Shown piece by piece: positions 10,831-24,921 of a stretch of 64,000 nt of DNA. This stretch comes from Icerya purchasi (lineage: Eukaryota > Arthropoda > Insecta > Hemiptera > Monophlebidae). The notes under the pieces were generated by a model. The model had not been told where the DNA came from and made no database searches. It worked only from the letters and a program-made list of their open reading frames with translations. Within the stretch, counting starts at the first letter, position 1; the number at the start of each line of letters is the position of its first letter. The stretch is taken from assembly GCA_039619475.1 (NCBI GenBank), contig CM077115.1, forward strand, positions 494,781,352-494,845,351. The letters are read 5' to 3'. A program made the position numbers and the translations under genes.

Positions 10831-13190
10831 TTCAATAAACTAAAAATTGAATCAATATTCAAACATGAAACACCAAACTATTAAAACTGTAACGGAAAGT
10901 ATTTCTGGGGGAGCGCGATCTCTGCCGTGTAAGTATCGCGTGTTTCAGCATCGTCAGCCTTCTATGAATTTTAAAACGGATAAAGAAATCTAAAAGAAAC
11001 TGTAAAGATTATTTGAAAACGGAATTCCTCAGCAGCGAAAACAAATCTTAGCCAAGTGGCAGGAATTGCACGGGAAAGTAGCAACTGTTGAATCTTTTTT
11101 TCGAACGTGCAAGCTAGAGTACGGGAAACTTTCAAAGCAACTTTATTATCGGCCAGGTAATTAGCGGCTACGGTATCCCCCTCTGCAGTTACTCTTAGCG
11201 GGAGCTCAATATGAATGGAAAAATAGAAATTGCAATCCAGGCGATGTTCGAATGAGTGAAATATAAATGTCGTAGAGGGAAGTTTTAAATAAGTAATGAA
11301 ATACACTTCTTACCAAAAATAGATTGGCCAATTACTCAATAGCTGTACACTTACAGTCTCATACTGAATTAAAATATAATTATTTCGATGCGTGTCGCAT
11401 TTTAATTTTCGAGGTAGAGTCATACAGATAATCGACGTTCTGATAACTGAAAGGATTCTGTGTTCTCAAAATAATTAGGAGTAGAATAATTTAAGAAAAT
11501 GTAACAATTTATCCTATGATGTGTTACAAAAATCATCATAAAAAATATAATAATTCGTTTCTTACTGAACTAATGCAAACAAAAATTTCCTAAACACTAA
11601 TTAATTAATTAATAATTAAAGTATAAATCTTGTTTTTTTTTTTCTTTCTTAACTGTAAATTTTACCGGAGGTGATGCAATTATTTTAAAGGGGTAGCAAG
11701 GTATACACAAAACGCAAATTATTTTCATTTATTTCGTCAGCGACATGATTGTTCGGTTTTACTTTTACGCAGTAGTAAGAAGAATAGATTGTGAATGGAC
11801 TTTGCAGATTTTCACGAACACACTAGCGATTCTAAATTTCTTTCACGTTTTTATTCGATAATATGAAAAATGATACGAGTAGAGTCGTTTTTTAACTTCG
11901 AAACATCTTTCACTAATCGATCGACTACCATTATCCTGTGCATTCTGGGGGTTCCATCGGCGTTTCCTGTTATTCATTCGATGTATGCGCATTTTTATTA
12001 AGCTGCACGTCGCGTCCGTTAAAAGGCCACTTGATTTGCCCGTATTAGTGCGAATCTGTGGATCCTGCGCGCATCCTTTTTCACGCTCGACGGATATCGG
12101 TTTTGCGTATTGATTACAATTAACACGCTTAGACAGCGCTTGTGTTTCATTAAATTACGAAGACACGATAAAAGGGGAAAGACTGCGCGCCGGTTTGCCG
12201 TGGCTCTTTCTCAAAGGCGAAGAGCATCTCAATCAAGCAATCAACGAACCGTGCCGTAGCGGCATAATCACGGAACCGCATATCCGAGAGTGGCCGCTGT
12301 CGGTATGAGAATTATTTTTAATCAGGAGCGGTTGGCGGCGGCAGCAGCAGTGGTGATCGCGATTATATAAAGGACAAGCTACAGCAAATTACGGCTGATT
12401 TGAAGAAGGGGCCTTTGCAACGACTAAAACGATTATCATTGTTTAACAGCGAGCATGTGTTTCCAGCGACGACTCTCTTCATGAATAATAACAATGAAAA
12501 TATCAACGATTTCGATAATAACCATTTCCAGCCTAGGCGCAGAGTCGAGAACAGCTCCTGGAAACTGTTTTCCAGGCAGCGCGCATCGACCGAGCGTAAC
12601 CAAAAATTATAATTCGATTGATCGGCAGATAAAGCATCGTGCGCGTTCCTGGATTTTTTTTCGTCTCTCTCTTCCGGTTACGCTATTTGAAGGTACAACT
12701 GCTTGTCCATCATCGCCGCGCTCGCATTAGCATAAATAAGTGTAAACACTACGGGTGGTATTCGGCACTTTTTATCATGCTAATGGCCTGTGCGATGTAA
12801 TTTTTGCGATCTCGGAATTTTTTTTCGGAATTCGGAAAATCTAATGAAAAAAAAACAGTATCGGTTATTTTTCTGAAACCGAACAGAAGCCCCCCTGCCT
12901 GAAAAAAAAAAAAAGAAAAGAAAAAAGGAGAGCCATCTCTTAAACGACGATGATCGTGTTGATCAGCGGTAGGCCAGGTGTATGGAAAACAAACTACCGC
13001 TAATAGGTAACATTAATTATACGAGGCGCAGAGTGATGCGAATCTGACGTGGTTAATGACTTACGACTTGTCTGTGATGCTCTAATGACTAGGTGCATAT
13101 CATTTATTCTTAATAGTTACCCAACTAGCGGACTCGTATTTCTATTTGTTTTTTGTTTTGTCGTTTCTTTTTATTAAATTTTTCTACTAC

Positions 13191-13232
<42 letters not shown>

Positions 13233-13974
13233 ACTTTGCGGCGATTATTTTAACTATGTAACCGTCAGACGGAAATCGTTACATCATTTACCACTTTGTA
13301 AACAAATTATAAAACTATTTCTGGCATTAAAATATTTGCATATAAAATTATTTCACTATTATCAAAGTAACAGTTTCCGTTACGAGCGTGCAATAATCTT
13401 AATGGGATTATTTCTGAGTATCGTTAATGCGAGCACATCCGTCAACGGTATCGTAGAAAGGAGAAAGAAAGATATTCTCGCATCTATGCGTTTCGGCGGC
13501 GTTATTTCAAGTAGAATTCGAATGCCACTGTTATCGTATGTTAGAGATTTAAAAAATTATCACTGCACTGGGTTCCATGTTGGTGAACTCAAATAAATAA
13601 TAATAATAATAATAATAATCAAATCAAATCATTTATTTAGAGATATACAACAGAAAAAACAAAACATTAAAATGTTTTCAAAACGTATAAAGTAAAAGAA
13701 CAGAATGTATATTAAACTAACTTCGGTTAATTCGCATCTTGCGGTTTTACTCTTCATGACCTGAGTTACAACGTTTTTACGAAGTATTAAAGATTTGTTA
13801 AATAGTAAAATATATATCTTTAATGCATATAAACATTTGTATACAAATACATATAAGCTTTAATTATTGTATTTACGCATATACGCATAAAATACACACA
13901 CACATATATATATATCTATATACATATATAATATACACACGTATACACATATTCAATATAATGTATGTTAAATG
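10831..13974. other. Intergenic stretch with a GC-richer segment and microsatellites
   Basis: No gene is supported. At 11,930-12,740 the sequence becomes clearly richer in GC and CpG than its surroundings and includes TATATAAAGG near 12,364 and a GGCGGCGGCAGCAGCAG run. This could be a host regulatory or first-exon region, but no exon can be proven. A (TTA)n tract lies at 13,187-13,227 and an (AAT)n tract at 13,594-13,618. Confidence 0.4.
13187..13227. repeat. (TTA)n microsatellite
   Basis: About 13 tandem ATT/TTA units with few interruptions. Confidence 0.9.
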
Positions 13975-15420
13975 TTATTGAAATAAACGAATGCTTTTAT
14001 AATTTTCAGTCCATCTTGTTTCACACAGTAAAGGAATATTTGGCACCAAACTTTTTCGCACTGAACTTCCTCTGAAAAATTTAATAATTGATTCAAATGT
14101 TCCCAGTGAATTTCGAACTTCAACTGATTTATTTAAATTATTGACAAGATTTAATTTATGAGATGCGTAGTGCATGAATAAAGCTTTCGGATACATTATT
14201 CCTAATAATCTGTTGAACTCCTTGGTTTCCAGCCATAATGGAGCATTCATCACAGCCTTGTTTAATAAGTGAATTCATATCCAAACCAAATTCCTCACTA
14301 TTCGTTAAAACCGAATGAGTAATTTTTTCTGCACTCTGATCACCCTTAGCTGAACAAAGCCTAAAAATTCTTTTTAAAATATCGAGCACCTAGAGAAAGT
14401 TGTTCCATATATGAGATATCAGCAGTTTCATCAGCTATAATCGACCAATGAATCGATTCTCTGATTTCAGTGTTTTTTTTTTTTTTTTTTTGGAAAACAT
14501 TTCCACAAATATTTATTAAGACATCTTAGTAGTTAAAAACGGTACTTCATTTAAAGACATTTTGAATTTTTGGCGATGTGTATTTAGCATTCTAGGTGAA
14601 ACTGTTTAATGATCCTTTTATATTATAGCCTCAGGGTCAGCTTTAAAATAAATCAAATCTATAAAATTACCGGTTTCTAACGATTTTCCACAAAGATCAA
14701 TGTCATGTGTACCACAAAAAATAACTGCAGAAAGAATGGATAAATAATTTGTTTCGATTCTCTTCTATTGTTTGCGTCTACCTGGTCGTCAATAGGATAA
14801 TTCCTTTCCCTTAATGACTTGTAATTGCACCCCTTGAATTATTATTTTTATGCCAAACACTTTTTATGTGATATTGAACATATTCATGGAATTTTTTGTA
14901 ATTATCGCAAGGTTTTACTGTAAATGATCCTTGTAAAGCTCGTTCAATTTTCTGAGGAAATAAAACACAGTAAAGACATAGTAGTCGTTTTAAGCCTGTG
15001 AATAAGCTAACTCTAAGGGGTGAGCACTGTGTTAATCATGTAAAAATAAAACGGCCACTCGACCGTCCAGAATCTTCATGAAAATTATATGACTGATTTG
15101 GTTTTCAACAGTTTACCAAAATTTCAAATTTTAATTCGATTGTCTGTGGGTTTTCAATCACACATACTTTCCCATGTTCAATTTTAAAGGAGCATGTGAA
15201 GAAAATGTAGTATCGCTATCTGGAAATGGTTGCCCTGGCGCGAGTTCTAAAGAAAGCATAGAAAATTAAGAGGATGATAAAGATGATGATGATTCATTAG
15301 CTAATAAAGGCGATGGGCCGCTTTCATTTCTTTTAAATTTCTTGATAATAAACCTACATTTTCGAAGATCCATTTTTCAAGGATTACTACATAAATGCCG
15401 GATTCTAAAATAATGAAGAT
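13975..15420 (-). pseudogene. hAT transposase relic (DUF4371/ZMYM1-like)
   Basis: Reading the minus strand from about 15,300 down, broken frames match the family order. An N-terminal zinc-finger-like block (GSFTVKPCDNYKKFHEYVQY) is followed by VIFCGTHDIDL, then SIHWSIIADETADISYMEQL with the first catalytic Asp, then KQGCDECSIMAGNQGVQ with the second Asp region. ALFMHYASHKLNLV and LLCETRW, typical of the hAT core, come last. The C-terminal dimerisation part is missing at the left end. Several stops and frameshifts show it is inactive. A likely 5' end lies at 16,371-16,406. Confidence 0.75.
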
Positions 15421-16370
15421 TAAAGTATACTCAAACTTAATTGACGGTTAAAATAAGAAAATTGACACAAAAATCAAAATTTTAAATTTAAACAGATAAA
15501 CAATCTCAAGAAAACAACAATGTATGTATATGATTTTTATTTCACCTAATTTCCGTTTTGCCTGATTTTCTATACGTCTAATAATCTCAAGGTACGTTTA
15601 CCGGATTAAAAAAAAGGAACACGCATACAAGAAATGCTTGTAACAATCAATGAAAGAAAATGTAGCATATTACAATGTGCCGTTATAATCTAGCCAAAAT
15701 ACGAAAACAGAAAAAAAATGTTGTTAGTTATTTTTAAAATATAAGATTTCTTCTCAAAAAAGAAAGAGTGATGTACAGTTAACGTTAAAAAGATTATAAT
15801 TTACTGTTTGTTCGATATTTATAATCACATTCGGTTTAAAAAAAAGAAATTTTGCAGACAAATAGTTTAAGTTTAGCAAAAAATATGTTAGTATTTTGAA
15901 AATTCTCTATAAAAATTTTTTTACCGTTTATAATGAAATTTCTTAACAAATCTTTGTGTTCTTGGAAATATGATTTCGTTACGAGGGAGCTAATTATGTG
16001 ACCCAAAGGGACAGTAAATTATTTAAGTTTTACGATTCAAAATATATTATTTTATAGTACGAAAATATTTAGCATTAAAAACTGAAAAAAATTTGAATAT
16101 AAAGTGATGCCATTTTGCATTAATTAACGAAGTATTTTTAAATATATACTGACAATATAAAGGAAAAAAAATTAAAAATAATTTTTGAAAAAATGACAAT
16201 TATATTTCTTTAATATTTCACTCATTGAAATCTTATTAAAAAATATAACTTTGTCTGTAACATACTTTTTTTTTTTTAAGAGGATTAGTAACATAATTAT
16301 TTTACGTGACCACCTAAAATAAAAAATGCGTTATTTGTTTCAATTTTTGCATTTTATTTCAGTCAGGGGG

Positions 16371-16406
16371 GATCCCCCCGCCTGCCCTATACTGGGTACA
16401 CCCTTG
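16371..16406 (-). repeat. Probable hAT terminal sequence
   Basis: On the minus strand the segment starts CAAGGGTGTACCCAGTATAG and continues into a G-rich run with GATCC. DUF4371-type hAT elements commonly begin CAGGGGNGTANCCAG followed by G-rich sequence. It lies about 1 kb upstream of the decayed hAT frame on the same strand and could be its 5' end. The opposite end was not found. Confidence 0.45.
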
Positions 16407-16566
16407 TTTGTAACTTTTGACTAAGTACAAACATTACCATTGCAAACTTTATAATGTTTAGTTTCAACGATTATAATTTTATTGCTGTTAATAGTTAAGT
16501 TGCCAGCCACTCACACACAAAGTTTTGTTTTTTTTTTATTATGTGGAATGTAAAATTTATATTATT

Positions 16567-17246
16567 CAGTAGAGGATCCACGGGGGGAGGGATAGGGGCA
16601 TCTCCCTTCCAAAGAACCAAAGCCTTTATGAAAAAATTTGTTATAACAGAGAAACTTAATTTATGCTATAAACGATTTGTATGAATTTTACCTACGGATT
16701 TTAATAATTAATATTTAACACTATTTTTACTAGTAAAACTATTAATGTTCCTTCTTTTATTCTATTTTAAATGTAATTATCATTGATCTTTTGTCATTTT
16801 TATTTATTTTTAATTTTTATTTTGCAATTTTAATTAAAAATAATGCAAAGAAAAATATAAAAATTTAAACTTGCTCATGAGAACAAAGAGAATTCAAATC
16901 GGATTACTAACAAAAATAAAAAAGAAGTAAAGTGTCTAATAAGAAACACCATCTTTCTTACTATTCCTAAACTACCATATTTAAGGTATAATTTTATAAT
17001 TTCATTGTATTTTTCACCCCTAAATATAAGACAAAAGTTAAATTAAAAATTGTAATAATTACGTATTTTTAAAACATTTTTATGAATTTCTATAAAGGTC
17101 GCCATTTGATTTTTTTTATGAAACAAGGGGTATTTCTCAAATCTACTCCCTACCGTAGAAGATTTTACGTAATTATATAATCCCCCTCCCCCCAAATGCC
17201 CTTCGTATAATTTCCACCCCAAAATGTCTTTCTGGATGCGCCCCTG
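16567..17246. mobile_element. Non-autonomous hAT-like element, about 680 bp
   Basis: The left end CAGTAGAGGATCCACGGGGG and the reverse complement of the right end (CAGGGGCGCATCCAGAAAGA) share CAG...ATCCA and form terminal inverted repeats. The flanking octamers ATATTATT (16,559-16,566) and ATATCATG (17,247-17,254) match at six of eight positions, as expected for a worn 8-bp hAT target duplication. The interior is AT-rich with no coding frame, so it depended on a transposase in trans. Confidence 0.55.
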
Positions 17247-17249
17247 ATA

Positions 17250-19459
17250 TCATGCATAAGTACACTTTCATAAATTTATTCACAAATTGTACTAAATGAA
17301 TTTGCCTCGCTAGTTATATCCAGAATAGGGAACTATTGAAAAAAAAAAATAACAATAATAACACGTTCATATTGGATCTCCGCCATCAAAATCCTTACGG
17401 AAACTGAAATGTTTTATAAGCGTGATAAACAATGGTTGCAGATTAAACGTTCCAGGGGCTGTTGGGTACAAAAACGTTTCATAAAAATGTTACGCGATTA
17501 ATTACGTCCGGATGTAAAAATGGCACAATCATTAATATATGTATATAATAGTTTTTCAAACTGCCGAGATGTAAACTGGAGCTGACCGGAATAGCACTGC
17601 TGTTTATTGTGTCGTTTCTTAGTGGCCTTTGCATGGTAACGAAAAGGTCTGAAGAAAAAAAATCTACATCTGTAGCCGACGAAATGAGAGCCTTTTTCCT
17701 GTCAGTTTATTTATTTTTTTGACTTTTTGATTAATGTCCGTCTTCAAATTCTATCCCGTTTATTTTTTTGTATTTTTTTAACTCTTTAATTAAAGTTCAT
17801 GATCGGCAGAAGAATATGAACTTTTTTTTACACGACTCGACCCTGCCCTTTGGCTAGATTTAATTTACTTCTTTTCAAATTTATCATAAAAGTTTCGTTT
17901 TCCGTTTTCCTATAAAAAGTAATCTAATTTATTCTATTTAATAATAGATTAATAAAAGAACCTACATTGTCCGGAGTGGTATTTTATAGATGCTAGTTTA
18001 CACTGTATTTTGCATACTAAGATCGCTCTATTCTTTTCGTATTTCAATGTTCCTTCTGCATCGCATTAGGGAATCTATGAATTATTTTCATCCGGGCTAG
18101 ATGTATACAATGATGTTCTTTTCTTACCCTGAAAATATCTACATATTATGGGATTTTTTAAAGACTTTTATTTAACTTGACCTTTGCGTTTTATTCTTGT
18201 ATTCTTGTACACTTCGAATCGCTGGGAAAACGGTTAAGCCAATTTTTACGCATATCCCCGTGGAAGATTTGCACGGAAAAAAAATTGCGTCATCGGAGCG
18301 CGTTAGTGTTATACACGCTAATATGTTGAAAAGGACGAGTCTAATTTTAATGAAAATTGCCAAAAAAATAGAATTTCAGGAAGAAGTCGCTTCTGATCGT
18401 TTTGTCGCAAACATGCATGCGTGTTGGGTTTTTTAGTGTCAAAAAAATTGATGAACAGGTGAAAATAAAAATTCAGGCAATTAGTACTTCTGGCTATTAA
18501 GCAAATCACGTTATTTTAAATTAAATTTGTTAAAAATTTCACCTTCTTTTACTTTCTTATTTCATAGCGCTTTGTAAAAAAAGAGAAAAATAATCTGAAT
18601 GTACGAAAATTGCAATAAATATTTCGGGGAAATAAGGAACAATTTTTTACTCCGCGAATGTAAGTAAAAATTGTAAAACAAATTAATGTGAAAAAAAATT
18701 CAAAGAAAGTCTTTTATTTATTAATGCAATAAAAATAAGGAAAATAATTTTTATTGCACTAATAAATAAAAGCCTTTTTCTAAACTTTTTATATTATTTT
18801 TCAAATTATAATGTAATTTCTTTTTTTTTTTTTTTTATTAATACCAATTATTCCGGTTTTAAAATATTTTTTTCCTCCCTCATTTTAGCTCTAGATTACA
18901 TTAACGACCCCGTCGAGTTTTTGATAATTTATCTACCATCTCGTTCTCACATATATTGTATATCCACTTAATGGAAGGAACGTATTTTCGGATTATCGTT
19001 TTAGTACGATCGAAGAAGATCGTATAAATACGCGTTTATTTTTCGTAATTCTTCTAGATGAGGGAAAATGATAAATCGAACGTGCCGTCAACGGTTCGCG
19101 TTTTGGAAGAAATAAATACGAAAATTTTGTAGTACTATTACAAAAATAATAACAAGCGAATCAGGGGGAGCGTACGCGATAAATATGTATTACTCTGCAA
19201 CATTCCCCCGGGGTTATTATTCCATCAATAGCCAAAAAGGGCATTGAGACAAAAATGTGAAAGAAAGGGACTTCTTTGAAGCCAGTCTCAGTGACGCCGC
19301 CAGATATTAGAAATCTTTAATGTACTCCTAATTAATTTTTAATTCGAACTAACGCGAGTTATTTAATATGCTTTTTTTTGTCCTTCCTTTAATGCCTTCC
19401 GCGAAGTATTTTTCCAAGTTCATTTTCTAAAATCCTTCTCTAGCTGAACTATTCTACAT
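17250..19459. other. Unrecognised AT-rich stretch
   Basis: No gene supported. It includes a long hairpin at 18,690-18,800, listed separately. Small open frames near 18.2-18.5 kb overlap each other on both strands and show no recognisable motif. Confidence 0.4.
18690..18800. repeat. Foldback hairpin
   Basis: CTTTTATTTATTAATGCAAT (from about 18,711) and its near-perfect reverse complement (to about 18,774) flank a 9-base spacer, and weaker pairing continues outward into A-rich and T-rich flanks. It is a possible palindromic MITE. Confidence 0.55.
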
Positions 19460-20040
19460 CGGCGCCCTATTTCCTTCTCATGTGTAATCATTTTTATTCA
19501 TCGGCTCCGGCGGACTTGATGGTGTTGCAGCTTCTTATATCCTTCCAGATGTTATCGGAATCATTTTGTCTTCCTTCTTTCTGTTCTATCAGACTAACTG
19601 ATTACTAGGTTCTCCTCCAATCGCCCTTTTTTCAAGCGATTATTTGACTTCTGACTCCACAGGTACCTTTCTCTTTCTGATCACTCTTTTCCGATTTCAT
19701 CATTTTTCACCTTTGCTGTCTTATCCATTTTACTTCTTCGCGCTACTCTATCTGATTTGCTGTAGTTTCCCAGCCACATTGGTATTGAGGATAATGAAAT
19801 GAAGGATTCTTTGGATCGCTATCTCTTCCCGATTCTTTTTAAAAAGCACTCCACCCTCTAATCGCATGTCTCCGTGTAAAAAATTCCATCCTAGATTCCG
19901 CTATATTTACTCTTCCTCCTTTCGTAACGATCGTCGTTTTTACCAGTATCCGTCTGTTCGACCTAATCTTTCTTTTTAACTCTTCCGAGTCCTTAAGTTT
20001 TCTTCGCTTCTATGTTCCACGTTCCTGTTTATTAAAAGTC
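19460..20040 (+). pseudogene. LINE family A relic, RNase H to C-terminus
   Basis: Translated pieces match the intact copy at 35.8-38.5 kb in order. GSGGLDGVAASYILPDV corresponds to its GSKGPNGVGASFIIPSI. After frame shifts PSHIGIEDNEMKDSLD corresponds to PSHMGIEGNEMADSLA, which carries the last catalytic Asp. Stops and indels are frequent. It is 5' truncated and is followed directly by another LINE relic, which suggests serial insertion. Confidence 0.65.
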
Positions 20041-20050
20041 AAGTTCCCTA

Positions 20051-20650
<600 letters not shown>

Positions 20651-21871
20651 TAATCACCTTCTAATCTTGCACTGATCCATGTGCTGTAGTAATCTCGGCA
20701 ATTACACACAGCACATGGACCATATATGTATATATTTAAAAAAAAAATGAACTGCTGTTCTTTCCCTTCTTTCTGTTCCTGATGTTTCTTTCTGGAATGC
20801 CAACAAAAAAAAAATATATAAACGTATATATATATATGTATATCAATAATTCCGAGTTTAATAAAAAAGTTCACGAAATTTTGGAGTATATCGAGATGAT
20901 TCAGCAATGCCTCTGAATGATGATTCAGTTTTTGAAGCCTTTGCCGAATTGGTTGGTGGTGAAATAATAGTTCCGGAAATTCCAAAAAGTTTATGCGCGT
21001 TTTTTAAATTGTTTCTTATTGTAGTATAAGAAAAAGAAATGTGTTACTAAAGTTATTTTTGCTTTTGTCTCGAAACGCACACGCTTTTATTCACTTTTTC
21101 TCTTCTTCTTGCTTCTTTTCGTTATTGAATTTTTCTCTTTCTTTTGTGATCTGGATGTTGTTTAGCTATACTTTTGCATTTGGCGCGTACGATTTTTATT
21201 TATTTTTTCCCGTTATCAGGTCCCCTTGCTTCTCTCTATTTGCAAAAAGCTATTTAACGGTGAAAAGGGTATGTGTACATGTGATTATTTTCAAAAACGT
21301 TTATTTTACTTTCGTTACTGGTAGTCGAGTATTCAAAAATCGTTTGTTTTTTTCCAAAAGCACGCTGATTTAAAATTATTCAAATGTAGTGTATACTTTG
21401 TTTAATTCAATTAATAAAATTATAAATACTATAGTAAAAACTATAACCATTTGTCATTTTATTATTTTGTTGAAATGATACGAAAAATCAGTTGAATGAA
21501 TTATTTATGTAATTTCCATTTTGTTCGAAAATGGAGTTAATTTTAGAAGTAGAAAAACATCTTACTTCATGAAATAAAACACACGAAGTTTACAAAAAAC
21601 GGATTTAATTTAAAAGAAGAAAACTGATAAGAAGTGCTGATAATATTAAATAAATATGACACTTTTTTCGACAGATGTTTTTTTTTTTTTTTTTTACAAA
21701 AATACTATAATTGTATGTAACTAAGAAATATATAACTTTGACGTTGCCACATTTCATATTCATTTTGTTTTTCTTTCCATGAACACGTTAATAACAAATT
21801 ATCATCGCGAGAAGAGTTGATTTTTTAATATCGCGTTAATGTTCGTTAATCTTGACACAAAATAATAGCAG
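20651..21871. other. Unrecognised AT-rich stretch
   Basis: Contains a small dyad CCATGTGCTGT...ACAGCACATGG (20,677-20,718), an AT tract near 20,813-20,840 and T runs. No gene seen. Confidence 0.4.
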
Positions 21872-22075
21872 CAATATAACTCAGCGGATAATAGCACAAT
21901 TCTGAGCATCGAGAACTTGCTACTCTCTTAGTGCTCATGGTGTAGTGTACGCAAGACTAAAAACTGATTAGAATCTTAGTTTTCTAGTTCGAATGTGTGG
22001 ATAGTCCTTCCAGCTACTCGGCTTGACGACCGTACCATAAGCGAAATAGTCCTAAAAGCTCCCTGTAAGTAAGTA
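21872..22075 (+). repeat. tRNA-headed SINE-like fragment
   Basis: ATATAACTCAGCGGATAATA at 21,874 resembles a tRNA A-box region (T-x-x-C-T-C-A-G-x-G-G). About 110 bases later TCTAGTTCGAATGTG resembles a B box (GTTCGA core). The spacing is longer than in a tRNA and the arms do not pair, so this is not a tRNA gene. A short body follows. Confidence 0.4.
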
Positions 22076-24184
22076 TATCGTTCCATTAGCTGGATGAACG
22101 AAATCTTTCATGCTGACCATTAAAATACTGCATTTAGTACATGTTCCGTGTATACACGTCGCAACATTCACAAGTGTGAACTTATTATTTGCAGTACGTA
22201 ATTTAATGCAACTATAAGCAACAACACCACGGGAGTATATTTTTGTGAAAACAATGAATATACCGTGCATCGAAAGTGTTATTGTTATCGTAAAACCGGC
22301 TTTTCTGACACGTCATTGTTGAATTAAGCTGAGATTTAGCCGTTGTTTAAAAATGCGCAAAGATCTGAGTGACCAATTGTGTCACGTTTCGAGATGCTCA
22401 TATGTGACGGCGTCGAGGTTGGTGAGATCTTCTGACACGTCTAGTGTTCGTTGCGTCTCAATCTTATGCAGGCGTAAGAAACCGATTTGAAAAGTATCTG
22501 CGGGAGGAACTGGCAATGGCTGATTTTTGACTTTTCCGATCGTTCGATATTGTCGGTAAATCGTCGTCGACGTAATTTACAGGCTAATGAATCAGCGTAG
22601 CAAGTGCAGCTGCGTTCTTGCACGACCGGTTGCATAAGGAAAGCTGGCTTCCATGACTAATCAGTTTTTCGGTGTTTATTTGTTTTTTATTCGCTCTAAA
22701 TACATCTGTTATCGGCGATGCATAATTTATGTTGCACGGGTGCGCGCGAAGATTCCAATTAGTAGATAGATATTCCACGCGATTTCGGAATATCAAATGA
22801 ACCAAACGCAGCACCTGTCCACAACAAGCGGTCCTATCAAAATGTAAATTACCGGAATATTATTCGCTGTATACGGCTATCATATCGCACACGCACCATA
22901 CAAAGTGGTTCTGGAAGCTCGATGGCGAGCATAATAGTCGTACAGACGTACGAATTATTAATTTCGGAATCAGTCGGCCTGCTAGTGCGGTTGAAAGACT
23001 GTCGCCATCACTCGGACGAACGGCCGGGTATATTGTACCATATGACCGGTGCTGGCTACCGTCATATGGTGTACACTCTCTCCTTCAAACACGGCTATAT
23101 AGGTACGCATATTACTACTATCTGTAGGTCGTATTAGAACGACGCTATACATTGTCCACGTGCAAACATTTAAAACTTACTTTCATCGCCGGTCTCTCAG
23201 AGTACTTTCTGTAGTTGGTGTGTACGCGACTGCTTGTGCGTTTGTTTGTATAAATTTGGATGCGATTTGCATAAAACGTTACAGAGTTACCGGGCAGTGT
23301 CGATATTAAGATCTGGCCGCTATTGTCCGAATTGCAAATGCACGTTCGCATTCTGTTACATGCCAATTCGTTCCCGCAAACTGGCCGGTCCTTCGACCTC
23401 TGAATAATATGAACGATATTCTTGAGGCCCCGGAGTCGTTACATAGTCGCTAAAGCGAGCCGACATTAAATTACAAAATGTCACAGATTGAACTTGAGCG
23501 AAATGACATATTATGCAGCTGAACTAAAAGAAACACGGGATCGCTCTGTAGTCGTAATTAGGTACTGCTGTCGAACAACATGTTCAAAACTTCCGCAATT
23601 GTTCTCAATATTACATGTCTTACTAAAAGCGATGAATAAAATTATCGCAATCCGAGAAACGACAGGCAAAAGTTGTACACGGGTCCCTTAAACGGCGTAA
23701 TAAATGTGTAAAGGTCTGATCATTTATTAAGACGAACGAGTAAGGTAATTATCATTGTTTTCTTTTTTTATTTATTTATTTTTTTCTTTTTCGTTATTTT
23801 TCAAAGAAAAGAACGGAAGTTGAACAAAAAATGTTTTCATTATTCCCTCACGGATGACGAAAATAGTTTTTTTATTAGTCTGGAAATGTAAAAATTCGCG
23901 TCGTAAAGAATAATGAAAATTTTAGCTTCAATCGTATTTCATTAAAAATATTTACATACGAAATAAGGTTTTACCTCTGTGCCGGTTCACCTACTTCGTA
24001 GTCAAAATCTTAAGTGTGAAATAATTTGACGATTTTTCAAAGATAGTAATAATTTAAATAATTTACACAAGACAAATATTGTTTTATGCGTTTTTTGTAA
24101 TAACGACGTAAATAATTGTAATCGTTTTTTTAATCTTTTAAATTATCCTATTAATACAAATTTGCAATAGAGCGCGAGCCCGGG
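22076..24184. other. Unrecognised intergenic stretch
   Basis: Moderately GC-richer than its neighbours at 22.3-23.7 kb, with several short overlapping frames on both strands. None has a recognisable domain. It may be ancestral host DNA between insertions. Confidence 0.4.
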
Positions 24185-24510
24185 CAAGATGATTTTTGGC
24201 TATTTCTCGGTCTTGATAATGGTTAGGTCACAATTTTGTGCCGTGATAAGGGGACTGATATCACGAATATTCTTCGGCCAATAATGGAAACTTCCATTTT
24301 GAAGTTTTCTGTCGAATGCTTCCTTTCTCTTTACTAGAGCGAAAACGTGTCGTGGCCATTTATTTATTTTTTCAACCTTTTTAATTTGAAGTGAAGATTT
24401 CCAAGCTATGCGCTGAATACTTTCAGTGAAATACTGAATCGCACTCTGTCTATGTATCTTTAAATTTTTAGTGGAAGGTTCAATTTTAAATCGTTATTTA
24501 TATATATATT
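24185..24510 (-). pseudogene. Jockey-type LINE linker fragment, inverted copy
   Basis: On the minus strand a nearly open frame reads QYFTESIQRIAWKSS and WPRHVFALVKRKEAF, the region between endonuclease and RT in Jockey-like ORF2. Positions 24,302-24,499 are the reverse complement of 25,582-25,757 in the plus-strand Jockey relic, apart from a deletion of about 22 bases in the latter. This copy keeps the reading frame better. Confidence 0.65.
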
Positions 24511-24673
24511 TATTCATTAAACACCATTAAGTGGGTATACTCTAAGAAACAGCAGAGAATTTTTTTAGTGCTTTAATATTATTAAATAATATAATTACAA
24601 TAATCATTATCCTTACCTGTGGATGTGTAATCAAAAACAAAATAAAAAAGCAAAAAAAATAAATAAATAAGCA

Positions 24674-24775
24674 AATATACGTGGAAGCGTATATTTTTAG
24701 CCATGATACTCGCGGCGCTAGGGGGGACACGCCATTTTTCGCGCTTTTTTGAACATTTCGGCAACTTTAAAAGTT
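24674..24775. repeat. Direct repeat, copy 1
   Basis: Begins AATATACGTGGAAGCG and includes CGGCGCTAGG, GGGACACG and TTTCGGCAACTTTA. Copy 2 lies at 24,922-25,041. Confidence 0.7.
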
Positions 24776-24921
24776 TCGTTAAGGAAATGAAATACGATTT
24801 TGTACCCGATAAATAACGATGTTTCCAATAATATGTTACATGCCCGGGAAAAAAATTATTTCTATTCAAAGCCCCGATGGTCTAATTGTACAGCTGGAAA
24901 ATCGGATGTTCCAAACTAGAG

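Noticed and set aside
13153..13596. 147-codon frame starting in a (TTA)n tract
   Set aside because: Its start is microsatellite-encoded poly-Ile and the remainder matches no family.
24872..24920. Functional tRNA gene at CCCCGATGGTCTAATTG
   Set aside because: No complete cloverleaf and no proper B box follow. At most it is a decayed SINE head.
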